This document shows, one piece after another, positions 1-7,138 of a DNA stretch of 8,546 nucleotides. The notes under the pieces are model-generated. The model was not told where the DNA came from. It did not search any database and saw only the letters and a list, made by a program, of their open reading frames with translations. The position numbers and the translations under genes are program-made. The stretch comes from Candidatus Thalassarchaeaceae archaeon (lineage in GTDB: Archaea > Thermoplasmatota > Poseidoniia > Poseidoniales > Thalassarchaeaceae), in assembly GCA_013330385.1 (NCBI GenBank), contig DUIL01000051.1, positions 3,280 to 11,825 of the forward strand. Reading direction: 5' to 3'. Each line of letters opens with the position of its first letter. The stretch's first letter is position 1.

Positions 1-1158
1 ACACACATTATTCGTTCGCGTGACCAGGGGCAAACATGGGAAGATGTGGGGCCATTTGGGATGTCAGACGATCAAGGTCAAACCCCTAACTCAAACGACC
101 CCTATCTCTATGTCGATAAATTCAACGATAAATTAGTCAAATTTGACATGCATGCACTTACCGCGATGTTCGTTGAATATTCCGATGATGATGGAGAAAC
201 ATGGAGCGCCCCTTTCCCCGTTGAAGGTTATTATGCGCCACAAGACCACCAAAGCATAGCATCTATGCCTCATTCAAATGCAATTGTAGGAGATGTTGTC
301 TATGTTTACTGTATCAATACCGGGTCTCCTGCATTGGGCGCTCAGTGCTCTAGATCCTTAGATGGTGGTCATAGTTGGGACCCTCAGCGAATTGGGTACC
401 CGACTGAGAGTTTTGGAAATCAATGCTCGGGCCTTCATGGTCATGTAGCTGGAGGGTCTGATGGCTCTATCTATCGAGGAAATCCCTCTTGTGAAGGGCC
501 TGCGGTGTATGCCTCCCATGATGGAGGATACACATGGAGTGAACATACCATCACAACAGAAGTGGGGATGCAGCAAGGTTGGCATTCACACGAAGTAGCC
601 GTTGCAGTAGATGAAGGTGGTAATGTTCACGCAACTTGGATATCTACAGATATGATGCCTTGGTATTCCTACTCTAGAGATCAAGGGCTTTCGTGGAGTA
701 CTCCAATTATGGTGGGCGCCCCTGGAGTAAAAGAAACTGGATTTCCTACTGTCTTCGCTGGTGATGAAGGAAGGGTGGTTCTAGGTTACATCGGAGAAAT
801 GAATGATTGTGGAGATACCGACAACACTACTGGAGATTATTGTGGGTGGGGGGGTTACATGGCGATTATGACTGATTCATTCGCCGATGCTCCATTGATT
901 ACTAGCGTTGTTGTGAATTTGCCTGGAGATCCTCTTGATATCACTTCTGACTGCGGGAATGTTCGTTGTGGTGGTTTTGGAGATTTTATTGATGTTGAGT
1001 TGGATGACGAAGGGCGACCTTGGATTGCATTAGCACACAATGCAGCAGGTACTGGTGAAGCTGTGATTGGGACTTTGATGACTGGCCCCTCACTCTATGG
1101 TGAGTTTACTCAATTGCCCGAACTTCCTGTTGGAGGGAACTCCACTCTCAAGATGTGA
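1..1158 (+). CDS. Secreted Asp-box (BNR) beta-propeller protein, 5'-truncated by window edge
   Basis: The reading frame is open from base 1. The first possible start, GTG at 46, lies just after a complete Asp-box (SRDQGQTW), so the true start is left of the window. In the 385 visible residues there are five Asp-boxes (S-x-D-x-G-x-[TS]-W) at residues 6, 61, 119, 172 and 225, spaced 53-58 residues apart. This is the blade period of sialidase-like beta-propellers. Eight cysteines (104, 116, 142, 164, 270, 281, 318, 323) suggest an extracellular, disulfide-bonded protein. The C-terminal blade carries CGGFGDF followed by D-x-x-G-R-x-W, resembling GDY-type motifs of BNR proteins. No sialidase FRIP/YRIP motif is visible, so glycosidase activity is not supported; adhesion or glycan/protein binding is equally possible. 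It is followed directly by a complete paralogue whose start overlaps this stop. The family call is secure; the substrate is unknown. Confidence 0.85.
   Translation, partial: THIIRSRDQGQTWEDVGPFGMSDDQGQTPNSNDPYLYVDKFNDKLVKFDMHALTAMFVEYSDDDGETWSAPFPVEGYYAPQDHQSIASMPHSNAIVGDVVYVYCINTGSPALGAQCSRSLDGGHSWDPQRIGYPTESFGNQCSGLHGHVAGGSDGSIYRGNPSCEGPAVYASHDGGYTWSEHTITTEVGMQQGWHSHEVAVAVDEGGNVHATWISTDMMPWYSYSRDQGLSWSTPIMVGAPGVKETGFPTVFAGDEGRVVLGYIGEMNDCGDTDNTTGDYCGWGGYMAIMTDSFADAPLITSVVVNLPGDPLDITSDCGNVRCGGFGDFIDVELDDEGRPWIALAHNAAGTGEAVIGTLMTGPSLYGEFTQLPELPVGGNSTLKM
16..696 (+). repeat. Five Asp-box (BNR) repeats in the first propeller gene
   Basis: Asp-box octads are encoded at 16-39 (SRDQGQTW), 181-204 (SDDDGETW), 355-378 (SLDGGHSW), 514-537 (SHDGGYTW) and 673-696 (SRDQGLSW). 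Distances between successive boxes are 165, 174, 159 and 159 bases. Each box normally forms a beta-hairpin turn at the edge of one propeller blade. The last 150 residues have no perfect box and probably supply the closing blade. Confidence 0.85.
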
Positions 1159-2690
1159 GTATGCGAGCATGTGAAAAAACAAAGACAAGTCGCCGATTCA
1201 TGCGCACCGTAGTCGTATGTGTGGCAATTCTCATTATTGCTCCCACTTTGACTGGGTGTTTCGGTAGTGGAGATGAGGGTCCTGAAGTAGAGGATAGTGT
1301 GTTTTCTTCACTTTGTGATGAGGGGGTGCCCTCCACTACTTGGTATCATTACGCCAATGCAACCAATGCGATGAATTCCTCCAGTTTGTATAATGGAACT
1401 GATGTGCTCATAGAGAACAATTCGCCTTTCTGTGCAAAAGGAACCTACTACAGCATAGGAATGTCAACCTTTGAGCCCACTATTGGGATCACTTCGGCGG
1501 ATAATCTCTACATTTCTAGCTGGGGTAACGGGCAAAGTGGTGCTACTGCTATTGTACAGTGTTCTGGATTAATTGGAATGGTTGGTAATGTGTCCTATAC
1601 TTGTGTTGATGTGTACGACCCCCCGCTACTTCCTGTCGCCAATTCGAATGACCCTTATGTCTACGTTGACCCGTGGACTGATCGTATCATGAAATTCGAT
1701 ATGCATGCTCTATTGGGAATGACTGTTGAATGGTCAGATAATGAAGGCAGTTCCTGGAGTCCATCATCTGTAGCCACTGGTTGGTCTGTACAAGATCACC
1801 AAACTATTGCTTCCTCGCCTTACTCGGCACTCCTCCATCCTACAACGTGGGTTTTCTGTGTTAATGGAAACTATCCATACCCCATCTGCTCAACTAGTCA
1901 AGACGGCGGTGCAACATGGGGACCGGAAGTACCTGGTGCGCCGACAAACTGTAACAGTGGTGGATTGACTGGGCATATGATTGGAGCTAATGATGGAAAC
2001 TTCTACCGTGGGAATCCTAGTTGTGATGGAGAAGGGTATTCGATTTATCGTTCAACAAATGGAGGCTTGACTTGGACTGAGCATCGGCTACCTACTGAAG
2101 AGACGGGGACTGCCGATACATGGAATGCTGAGGAAGCGCAGATTCATCCAGATTCTGAGAATAATCTGCATGCAATGTGGATGGGGCTTGATGACATGCC
2201 CTACTATTCTTACTCAAGAGATGAGGGCGATACTTGGTCAGATCCGATAATGATCGCTCCCCCTGCTGGTTTGGATGGAACTGGGTTTCCAGCAGTAGCA
2301 GCAGGAGATGAAGGACGGGTGGTTTTCGCTTACATTGGAACTTCAAATGAAGGATCTACGTGGGATGCTTACCTGACTGTGATGACTGATTCTTTCGGCC
2401 CGATGCCATTGATGACAACTGTGCAGATTAATGATGTCAATGATCCTTTAGAAAACGCAAAAACCGATTGTGGATATGATAGATGTGGTGGCTTTGGAGA
2501 TTTTATTGATGTGTTGGTCGATCAGCATGGAAGAGTTTGGTTCGGTCTTTCTCACAACATAGTAGATGAGGGTATTTTCGCCACCTTTTCTGTTGGGCCT
2601 AGCCTGAGGGGGCCTGTCGCTCCACTAACTCCTATTCCAGAAGGCGGTCCGTCTACTCTAGTTGGTTCAATTGGAAATACTACAGCCTAA
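1155..2690 (+). CDS. Surface lipoprotein with Asp-box (BNR) beta-propeller, paralogue of the preceding gene
   Basis: This is a 511-residue protein if it starts at GTG 1155, whose GTGA overlaps the upstream stop; ATG 1161 and ATG 1200 are alternatives. No good ribosome binding site decides between them: the nearest purine-rich run, GGAGGG at 1132-1137, is too distant. The N-terminus has basic residues, a hydrophobic stretch at about 19-32 and a lipobox L-T-G-C with Cys35, then a G/S/D/E-rich spacer. A lipid-anchored cell-surface protein is therefore expected. Four clear Asp-boxes follow at residues 194, 248, 300 and 354. From SNDPY (about residue 168) to the end it aligns with the upstream protein nearly throughout, sharing FDMHAL, QDH-Q-IAS, YRGNPSC, YSYSRD, GDEGRVV, MTDSF and CGGFGDFIDV. 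Ten mature-region cysteines besides Cys35 form plausible disulfides. Ligand and activity are unknown, and no sialidase catalytic signature is seen. Confidence 0.88.
   Translation: MSMRACEKTKTSRRFMRTVVVCVAILIIAPTLTGCFGSGDEGPEVEDSVFSSLCDEGVPSTTWYHYANATNAMNSSSLYNGTDVLIENNSPFCAKGTYYSIGMSTFEPTIGITSADNLYISSWGNGQSGATAIVQCSGLIGMVGNVSYTCVDVYDPPLLPVANSNDPYVYVDPWTDRIMKFDMHALLGMTVEWSDNEGSSWSPSSVATGWSVQDHQTIASSPYSALLHPTTWVFCVNGNYPYPICSTSQDGGATWGPEVPGAPTNCNSGGLTGHMIGANDGNFYRGNPSCDGEGYSIYRSTNGGLTWTEHRLPTEETGTADTWNAEEAQIHPDSENNLHAMWMGLDDMPYYSYSRDEGDTWSDPIMIAPPAGLDGTGFPAVAAGDEGRVVFAYIGTSNEGSTWDAYLTVMTDSFGPMPLMTTVQINDVNDPLENAKTDCGYDRCGGFGDFIDVLVDQHGRVWFGLSHNIVDEGIFATFSVGPSLRGPVAPLTPIPEGGPSTLVGSIGNTTA
1200..1259 (+). 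other. Lipoprotein signal peptide and lipobox
   Basis: The segment encodes a short basic start (M-R-T in the ATG 1200 reading), a hydrophobic core of V, I, L and A, then A-P-T-L-T-G-C. The Cys codon at 1257-1259 is the predicted lipidation and cleavage site. Two arginines just upstream (S-R-R-F-M) resemble but do not match a twin-arginine motif, because the hydrophobic positions after x are M-R. Tat export is possible, not shown. Confidence 0.75.
1734..2237 (+). repeat. Four Asp-box (BNR) repeats in the lipoprotein gene
   Basis: Boxes are encoded at 1734-1757 (SDNEGSSW), 1896-1919 (SQDGGATW), 2052-2075 (STNGGLTW) and 2214-2237 (SRDEGDTW), 156-162 bases apart and in register with boxes 2-5 of the upstream paralogue. 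The third has Asn in place of the Asp. The position equivalent to box 1 of the paralogue, around 1563-1590, has no Asp-box. Confidence 0.85.
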
Positions 2691-3322
2691 ATTTGGCCAA
2701 GCAAATCATACGCTTGGTAGGTGTATGCTGCTGCGAATCCTATCATCAGAATACCACATATGTTGAGGGCTGTTCGATATCCTTTGTGAGAGATATTTCC
2801 GCTCATTCTATCTAGGGAATAGGCGAATATTGTTTTTGTAAGAATGATAGAAATAAGGAAAGTTAGGGCGTACGCAATTGGCGCCAGTGGTTCAACTTCA
2901 ACATATAGAGCCATTAGCGGGCCGCCGATGAGAAACCAAAATACGTACACATTTGGGTTCAGTAAATTTGTCAAAATACCTCGTTTGAAGGAATCGGCTG
3001 TGTTGGTTGGTTCTGCTTCGGGATTGGGGGGTTCTATACTGAAACAATCAACACCCATTTTTGCTAGGAAAATTGCTCCTGCAGCTGAAATAATTAGTAA
3101 TGCAAGAGGATTTGTGGCTAACCAACCGGCTGCTAATAGACTGACTATGATTAGTGGCCCATCGGTAAAAATTGGTGCTGCTGCAGTCCACAAACCTGCC
3201 TTGAAGCCTCCAGAAAGCGTTTCTCGGAATACCATTGTCAACAGCGGCCCTGGTTTAACTCCCTCTACAACACCCAATGTAGCACCTGCTAAGGCAAGGG
3301 TGAGGATTGGTTCAATTTCCAT
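2687..3322 (-). CDS. LysE/RhtB-family amino-acid exporter-like membrane protein
   Basis: This is a 211-residue, highly hydrophobic protein from ATG at 3322, four bases after the stop of the upstream gene. An in-frame TTG at 3349 would add nine residues and overlap that gene, so ATG is preferred. LysE-family marks are the N-terminal G-V-K-P-G-P (21-26) at the end of the first membrane helix, A-P-x-F-x-D-G-P (49-56), and L-L-N-P-N (120-124) before an aromatic membrane helix. About six membrane segments can be drawn, with a polar P/E/N-rich loop near residues 97-113. Length fits the family (about 190-220). Members export basic or neutral amino acids, or other small molecules, across the cytoplasmic membrane; the substrate here cannot be read from sequence. 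It is probably cotranscribed after the BI-1-like gene. Its TAG stop overlaps the convergent lipoprotein gene's TAA. Confidence 0.85.
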   Translation of the reverse strand: MEIEPILTLALAGATLGVVEGVKPGPLLTMVFRETLSGGFKAGLWTAAAPIFTDGPLIIVSLLAAGWLATNPLALLIISAAGAIFLAKMGVDCFSIEPPNPEAEPTNTADSFKRGILTNLLNPNVYVFWFLIGGPLMALYVEVEPLAPIAYALTFLISIILTKTIFAYSLDRMSGNISHKGYRTALNICGILMIGFAAAYTYQAYDLLGQI

Positions 3323-3326
3323 ACTC

Positions 3327-4067
3327 TCAGCGCCTTGACAATTTTGCAAGAAGTTTGAGAATTTCGATATATAGCCAGACTAGTGTGACCATTAAACCGA
3401 AGGCTGCTCGCCACTCGAGTTGTTTGGGGGCGCCTCTCTCAACTCCTTTCTCGATGAAATCGAAGTCGGCGACTAGGCAAAGGGCACCTATCCCTATGAC
3501 AAAGAGAGAGAAGGCGATTCCGATAGGTCCACTTCCATGAATGTAGGGTACGTCGAAACCTAAGAAAATTCCAATGAAAGAAATCAGATAGATTAGGACT
3601 ATTGCAAGTAATGATGAATGTACTGCAATTGCGAGATTACGATCCCATTGGATTAGATTTGCGCGATAAATTGTCAGCATTGCTGCAAGAATAAGGAAGG
3701 TCAGGGCTGCTGCAAGTATTCCCATCCCAGGATATCCAGCATACGCTTCAATGAATAATGTGAAACCCCCTAATGCCAGACCCTCGAACGCTGCATAAGT
3801 ACAAATCAATACAGGGCTATTAGAGCCAGAAAAAATCACTATCATTGCGGTAACAAAGCCACCAATGAAGCCGATTATCATCAGAGCGGGCATGAATAGA
3901 TAGGTTGCAATTGCTAGAGTGGTTGTGATAATCAATAGAATTCCTGTCTTTTCAGCGGTTCCTTCCATACTCATTCGGCTGGAATTGTCATCCCACCAAG
4001 ATGAGTCTTCGTAGTTTGATTTTTCAAAAGTCGAATCGGAAAGTGCGGGGTTTCCAGAACGGTACAT
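3327..4067 (-). CDS. Bax inhibitor-1/YccA-like seven-helix membrane protein
   Basis: This is a 246-residue protein from ATG 4067. A TTG at 4097 extends the frame, but the conserved N-terminal motif R-S-G-N-P-A-L-S (3-10) begins right after the ATG, which supports the later start. That motif, K-T-G (40-42) entering the first helix, and the C-terminal block with D-F-D-F-I-E, G-A-P-K and a last helix containing W-L-Y-I-E-I-L match the BI-1-like family common in actinobacteria (Pfam 'Bax inhibitor 1 like', from memory). Seven membrane helices can be placed between about residues 43 and 240, after an acidic, aromatic cytosolic-looking tail with W-W-D-D. BI-1 homologues are linked to pH-sensitive calcium leak. 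Acidic residues in the last two helices are present, but I have not aligned them to the known di-aspartyl sensor. It lies 39 bases after uvrA and four bases before the exporter. The physiological role is unknown. Confidence 0.85.
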   Translation of the reverse strand: MYRSGNPALSDSTFEKSNYEDSSWWDDNSSRMSMEGTAEKTGILLIITTTLAIATYLFMPALMIIGFIGGFVTAMIVIFSGSNSPVLICTYAAFEGLALGGFTLFIEAYAGYPGMGILAAALTFLILAAMLTIYRANLIQWDRNLAIAVHSSLLAIVLIYLISFIGIFLGFDVPYIHGSGPIGIAFSLFVIGIGALCLVADFDFIEKGVERGAPKQLEWRAAFGLMVTLVWLYIEILKLLAKLSRR

Positions 4068-4106
4068 TGTAACCCGGAATAAGCCGAGCCTTCTCAATGC
4101 TTGGCC

Positions 4107-7088
4107 TCAAACTAGGTGTTTGAGATGTTGCCCAGTATAGCTGGATGAATTGGCGGCGACATCGGATGGCGTACCTTCGGCCACTATCGAACCGCCGTGC
4201 TCACCCCCCTCTGGGCCTAAATCGAGTACCCAATCGGCACATTTGATTACATCAAGATGGTGTTCGATTATGATTACTGTATGACCATTGCGTCTTAGTC
4301 TGAGTAATACATCAATCAATTGATGGATGTCGGCCATGGAAAGGCCTGTTGTTGGTTCATCTAGAATGTAGACTGTGTGTTTTCGTGCGGGTCGGTGTAA
4401 TTCTGATGCTAACTTGACTCGTTGCGCCTCTCCACCAGAAAGTGTTGTCGCGGGCTGCCCGAGGCGAATGTAACCAAGGCCTACGTCTTTCAGAGTTGAA
4501 AGAATACGATGGATTCGTCGTTGGTTGGCAAAGAAATCGCATGCTTCTTCGATTGGCATTTCAAGAATATCATGGATGGTTTTTCCTTTCCATTTTACCT
4601 CTAGAGTTTCACGAGTATATCTCTTTCCTTTACATATATCACAAGTAACCCACACGTCGGGAAGGAAGTTCATTTCGAGTTTGATCGAGCCTGCTCCTTT
4701 GCATGCCTCACACCTACCCCCTTTGACATTGAAAGAGAAATGGCCTGGTTGGTAGCCTCTTTCTTTAGCTAATTTTGTTTCAGATAGTAACGTACGGATT
4801 GGAGTAAACGCTCCTGAATATGTGGCGGAATTAGAACGGGGGGTGCGGCCGATTGGAGATTGATCGATAACTATCGTCTTGTCAATGTGTTCGATTCCTT
4901 CTATCCTATCGTGGCTCCCAGGTGTTGTGTCGGCACCGTGTAACTCTCTCAACAACGCGGGGGCTAATGTTTCTGTGATCAAAGAAGATTTGCCGGAACC
5001 GGAAACTCCCGTAACTGCAATCATACAACCTAATGGGATGTTGACTTCTAAGTCTGCGAGATTGTTTTGTCGCGCTCCTAATATTGTTAGTTGTCTATCT
5101 TCAGAAGGTTCCACTCTATCTGTAGGAAGAGGTATTTCACTACGCCCAGATAAGTAAGCTCCAGTAATGCTGTCTTTCGATTTGAGAAGATCTTTCAGAG
5201 AGCCGTTGACTACTACATCTCCTCCGTCACGCCCGGCACCAATTCCCATGTCAACTAACCAATCGGCTTGGCGTAGTGTGGCTTCGTCATGCTCGACAAC
5301 AAGCAATGTATTGCCAAGTTCTGTCAATTCACGGAGAGTTTCGAGGAGCCTGTCGTTATCCCGTGGGTGCAAACCAATACTCGGTTCATCGAGAACATAC
5401 ATTACCCCTGTAAGTCGAGTGCCTATTTGTGTGGCGAGTCTGATTCGTTGAGATTCGCCTCCTGAAAGTGTGCTAGCACGTCTATCGAGAGTTAGGTAGT
5501 CAAGGCCCACAAGAGCGAGGAAACGTAGGCGCGATTCAATCTCTTTGATGACTTCTCGGCCAATGAATAGACTGCGTTCATCTAGATGTTGGCAGGCTTT
5601 AACTAAGGGTGTTGATGGTGGGTCCCTCTCTAGTTTATCCCAAGTGTCATCTAGATTATTTAGACGCCATAATTGGACTACTGCGAGTGCTTCGAGGACA
5701 CTTCCTTGAGAAAAATCAGGAAGAGAGACGCCGCCTACTGTCACCCCACTTACGGCACGGTTCAGTTTGCGACCATTACATTCCATACAGTGTTCGTCGG
5801 TCATGTAGGATGCTAATCGGGATCTTGTTCTGTCCGATGTGGTCTCTGTATAGGTTCTTCGAATTCGATTGAATACCCCTTCCCACGGCCTGTGCATATT
5901 GTAGGTTGAGCCTTTTTCTGAAGAAAATTCAAAACTGATTGCAGTGCTACCACTTCCATACAATAGAACGTCTTTGGCATCATCATCTAATTCACCAAAT
6001 GGTACGTCAATTGGATGGCCATAATGCTCGCATACTTGCATCATTTGTTTCTTGTACCAACCCGACATCATCGAAGTTCGAAATGGACGGATGCAGCCTT
6101 CTGAAACGGTTGCAAGGCGATCGATTACAAGGTCGGGTGAAAATTCACGTTGCACCCCTAATCCTTGACAGGCGGGGCACGCCCCTAGTGGATTATTGAA
6201 GGAAAATACCCGAGGGCTCATTTCGGGTAAGAAGGAGCCGTGTTCGGGGCAAGCAAACTCTTCTGTATAAGCAACGGTCTCACCAATTTGGGTCTTGAAT
6301 TTCTGCTCTTTTGCCTCTTCTTTAGAACTCGCTAGAGGGGCTTCGAGGCTTTCGACTGCAATCGCCCCGCCCCCGAGGCGCATTCCTTCAGATACCGCCT
6401 CAGTCAAGCGTTGTTTGTGAGTACGAGAGAGGCGTAATCTATCGATTCTTACATCTACATCATGGCGCAGATTCTTTTCCAATATTGGTGGGTTTTCAAA
6501 ATCTGCTTCACGGCCGTTTACTCTGCCGTTCAGGTACCCTTGTTCGACTAATGCCTTGAATAAATCAGCATGTGTTCCTTTTCGATTGCGGATTGCCGGA
6601 GACCAAAGAGCGATTGCATGTCCTTCGAAGCGCCACAATACATCGTCAACGATTTCCTGAACTGTACGGCGAGTTACTTCACGTCCACAATCTGGACAAT
6701 GGGGGAGGCCGGTGCGTGCCCAAAGAAGGCGAAGATAATCCATGATTTCAGTAACTGTAGCTACTGTGGAACGGGGGTTGTGACTACCTTGCTTCTGATC
6801 GATACTGATTGCGGGAGAAAGGCCCTCAATACTATCACAATCGGGCTTCTTCATTTGTCCTAGAAATTGTCGGGCGTAGGAAGACAAGGATTCGACGTAT
6901 CGGCGCTGCCCTTCTGCGTAGAGTGTATCGAAAGCGAGACTGGACTTGCCACTACCTGATACACCCGAGATTACTACGAATTGGCCGCGTGGAATCTTCA
7001 CGTCAATGTCTCGAAGATTGTGAGTTCGCGCTCCCTTGACAACTATCCAGCCGTCTTCGGCCGCGCCGTTCTTCTTACCGCGTGCCAG
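4107..7088 (-). CDS. uvrA: UvrA, excision nuclease subunit A (damage-recognition ATPase)
   Basis: UvrA dimers scan DNA for bulky lesions in the cytoplasm and load UvrB for UvrC incision. All hallmarks are present (numbering from CTG 7088, 993 residues): Walker A G-V-S-G-S-G-K-S around K48; first zinc site C-P-E-H (280-283) with C-P-A-C (304-307); ABC signature LSGGESQ at 541 and Walker B V-L-D-E-P after it; second Walker A around K700; C-terminal zinc module Cx2Cx19Cx2C at 793-819; signature LSGGEAQ at 883 and I-L-D-E-P. The first zinc site uses His as one ligand. Length is slightly above the E. coli protein (940). The first ATG/GTG/TTG is GTG 7001, but the frame upstream encodes I-V-V-K-G-A-R-T-H-N-L, the universal UvrA N-terminal strand, so translation must begin earlier. 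CTG 7088 is my choice, giving M-A-R-G-K-K. No uvrB or uvrC is in the window. The gene is probably first of an operon with the two downstream membrane genes. Confidence 0.95.
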   Translation of the reverse strand: MARGKKNGAAEDGWIVVKGARTHNLRDIDVKIPRGQFVVISGVSGSGKSSLAFDTLYAEGQRRYVESLSSYARQFLGQMKKPDCDSIEGLSPAISIDQKQGSHNPRSTVATVTEIMDYLRLLWARTGLPHCPDCGREVTRRTVQEIVDDVLWRFEGHAIALWSPAIRNRKGTHADLFKALVEQGYLNGRVNGREADFENPPILEKNLRHDVDVRIDRLRLSRTHKQRLTEAVSEGMRLGGGAIAVESLEAPLASSKEEAKEQKFKTQIGETVAYTEEFACPEHGSFLPEMSPRVFSFNNPLGACPACQGLGVQREFSPDLVIDRLATVSEGCIRPFRTSMMSGWYKKQMMQVCEHYGHPIDVPFGELDDDAKDVLLYGSGSTAISFEFSSEKGSTYNMHRPWEGVFNRIRRTYTETTSDRTRSRLASYMTDEHCMECNGRKLNRAVSGVTVGGVSLPDFSQGSVLEALAVVQLWRLNNLDDTWDKLERDPPSTPLVKACQHLDERSLFIGREVIKEIESRLRFLALVGLDYLTLDRRASTLSGGESQRIRLATQIGTRLTGVMYVLDEPSIGLHPRDNDRLLETLRELTELGNTLLVVEHDEATLRQADWLVDMGIGAGRDGGDVVVNGSLKDLLKSKDSITGAYLSGRSEIPLPTDRVEPSEDRQLTILGARQNNLADLEVNIPLGCMIAVTGVSGSGKSSLITETLAPALLRELHGADTTPGSHDRIEGIEHIDKTIVIDQSPIGRTPRSNSATYSGAFTPIRTLLSETKLAKERGYQPGHFSFNVKGGRCEACKGAGSIKLEMNFLPDVWVTCDICKGKRYTRETLEVKWKGKTIHDILEMPIEEACDFFANQRRIHRILSTLKDVGLGYIRLGQPATTLSGGEAQRVKLASELHRPARKHTVYILDEPTTGLSMADIHQLIDVLLRLRRNGHTVIIIEHHLDVIKCADWVLDLGPEGGEHGGSIVAEGTPSDVAANSSSYTGQHLKHLV

Positions 7089-7094
7089 ATTTAG

Positions 7095-7100
7095 CCCCCC
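7095..7100 (-). promoter_or_regulatory. Possible G-rich ribosome binding site for the proposed CTG start of uvrA
   Basis: On the minus strand, a run of six G lies six bases before CTG 7088-7086. It could pair with a CCUCC anti-Shine-Dalgarno using a G-U wobble. This supports the CTG start but is weak, because a G run is low complexity. Confidence 0.3.
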
Positions 7101-7138
7101 TATGCAGGCTCTCCGTGAACTAGGCTGTCCTTGAACTC

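Noticed and set aside
46..48. GTG as the start of the first propeller gene
   Set aside because: The frame is open to base 1 and the upstream codons encode a perfect Asp-box, so the gene begins outside the window.
1132..1137. GGAGGG as a Shine-Dalgarno site for the lipoprotein gene
   Set aside because: It is 17 bases before GTG 1155 and farther from the other starts, beyond the usual spacing, and encodes Gly-Gly of the upstream protein.
2697..2717. Inverted repeat CCAAGC / GCTTGG with a nine-base loop, just after the lipoprotein stop
   Set aside because: Only a six-base stem, inside the exporter's coding end and without a clear T tract on either strand, so a terminator is not supported.
2844..3338. 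Long open frame (164 codons) on the plus strand opposite the LysE-like exporter
   Set aside because: It is an antisense shadow of a clear membrane-protein gene, with no recognisable domain or ribosome binding site.
4357..6863. Several 60-97 codon open frames on both strands within uvrA
   Set aside because: All lie inside the uvrA reading frame, which is confirmed by motifs throughout.
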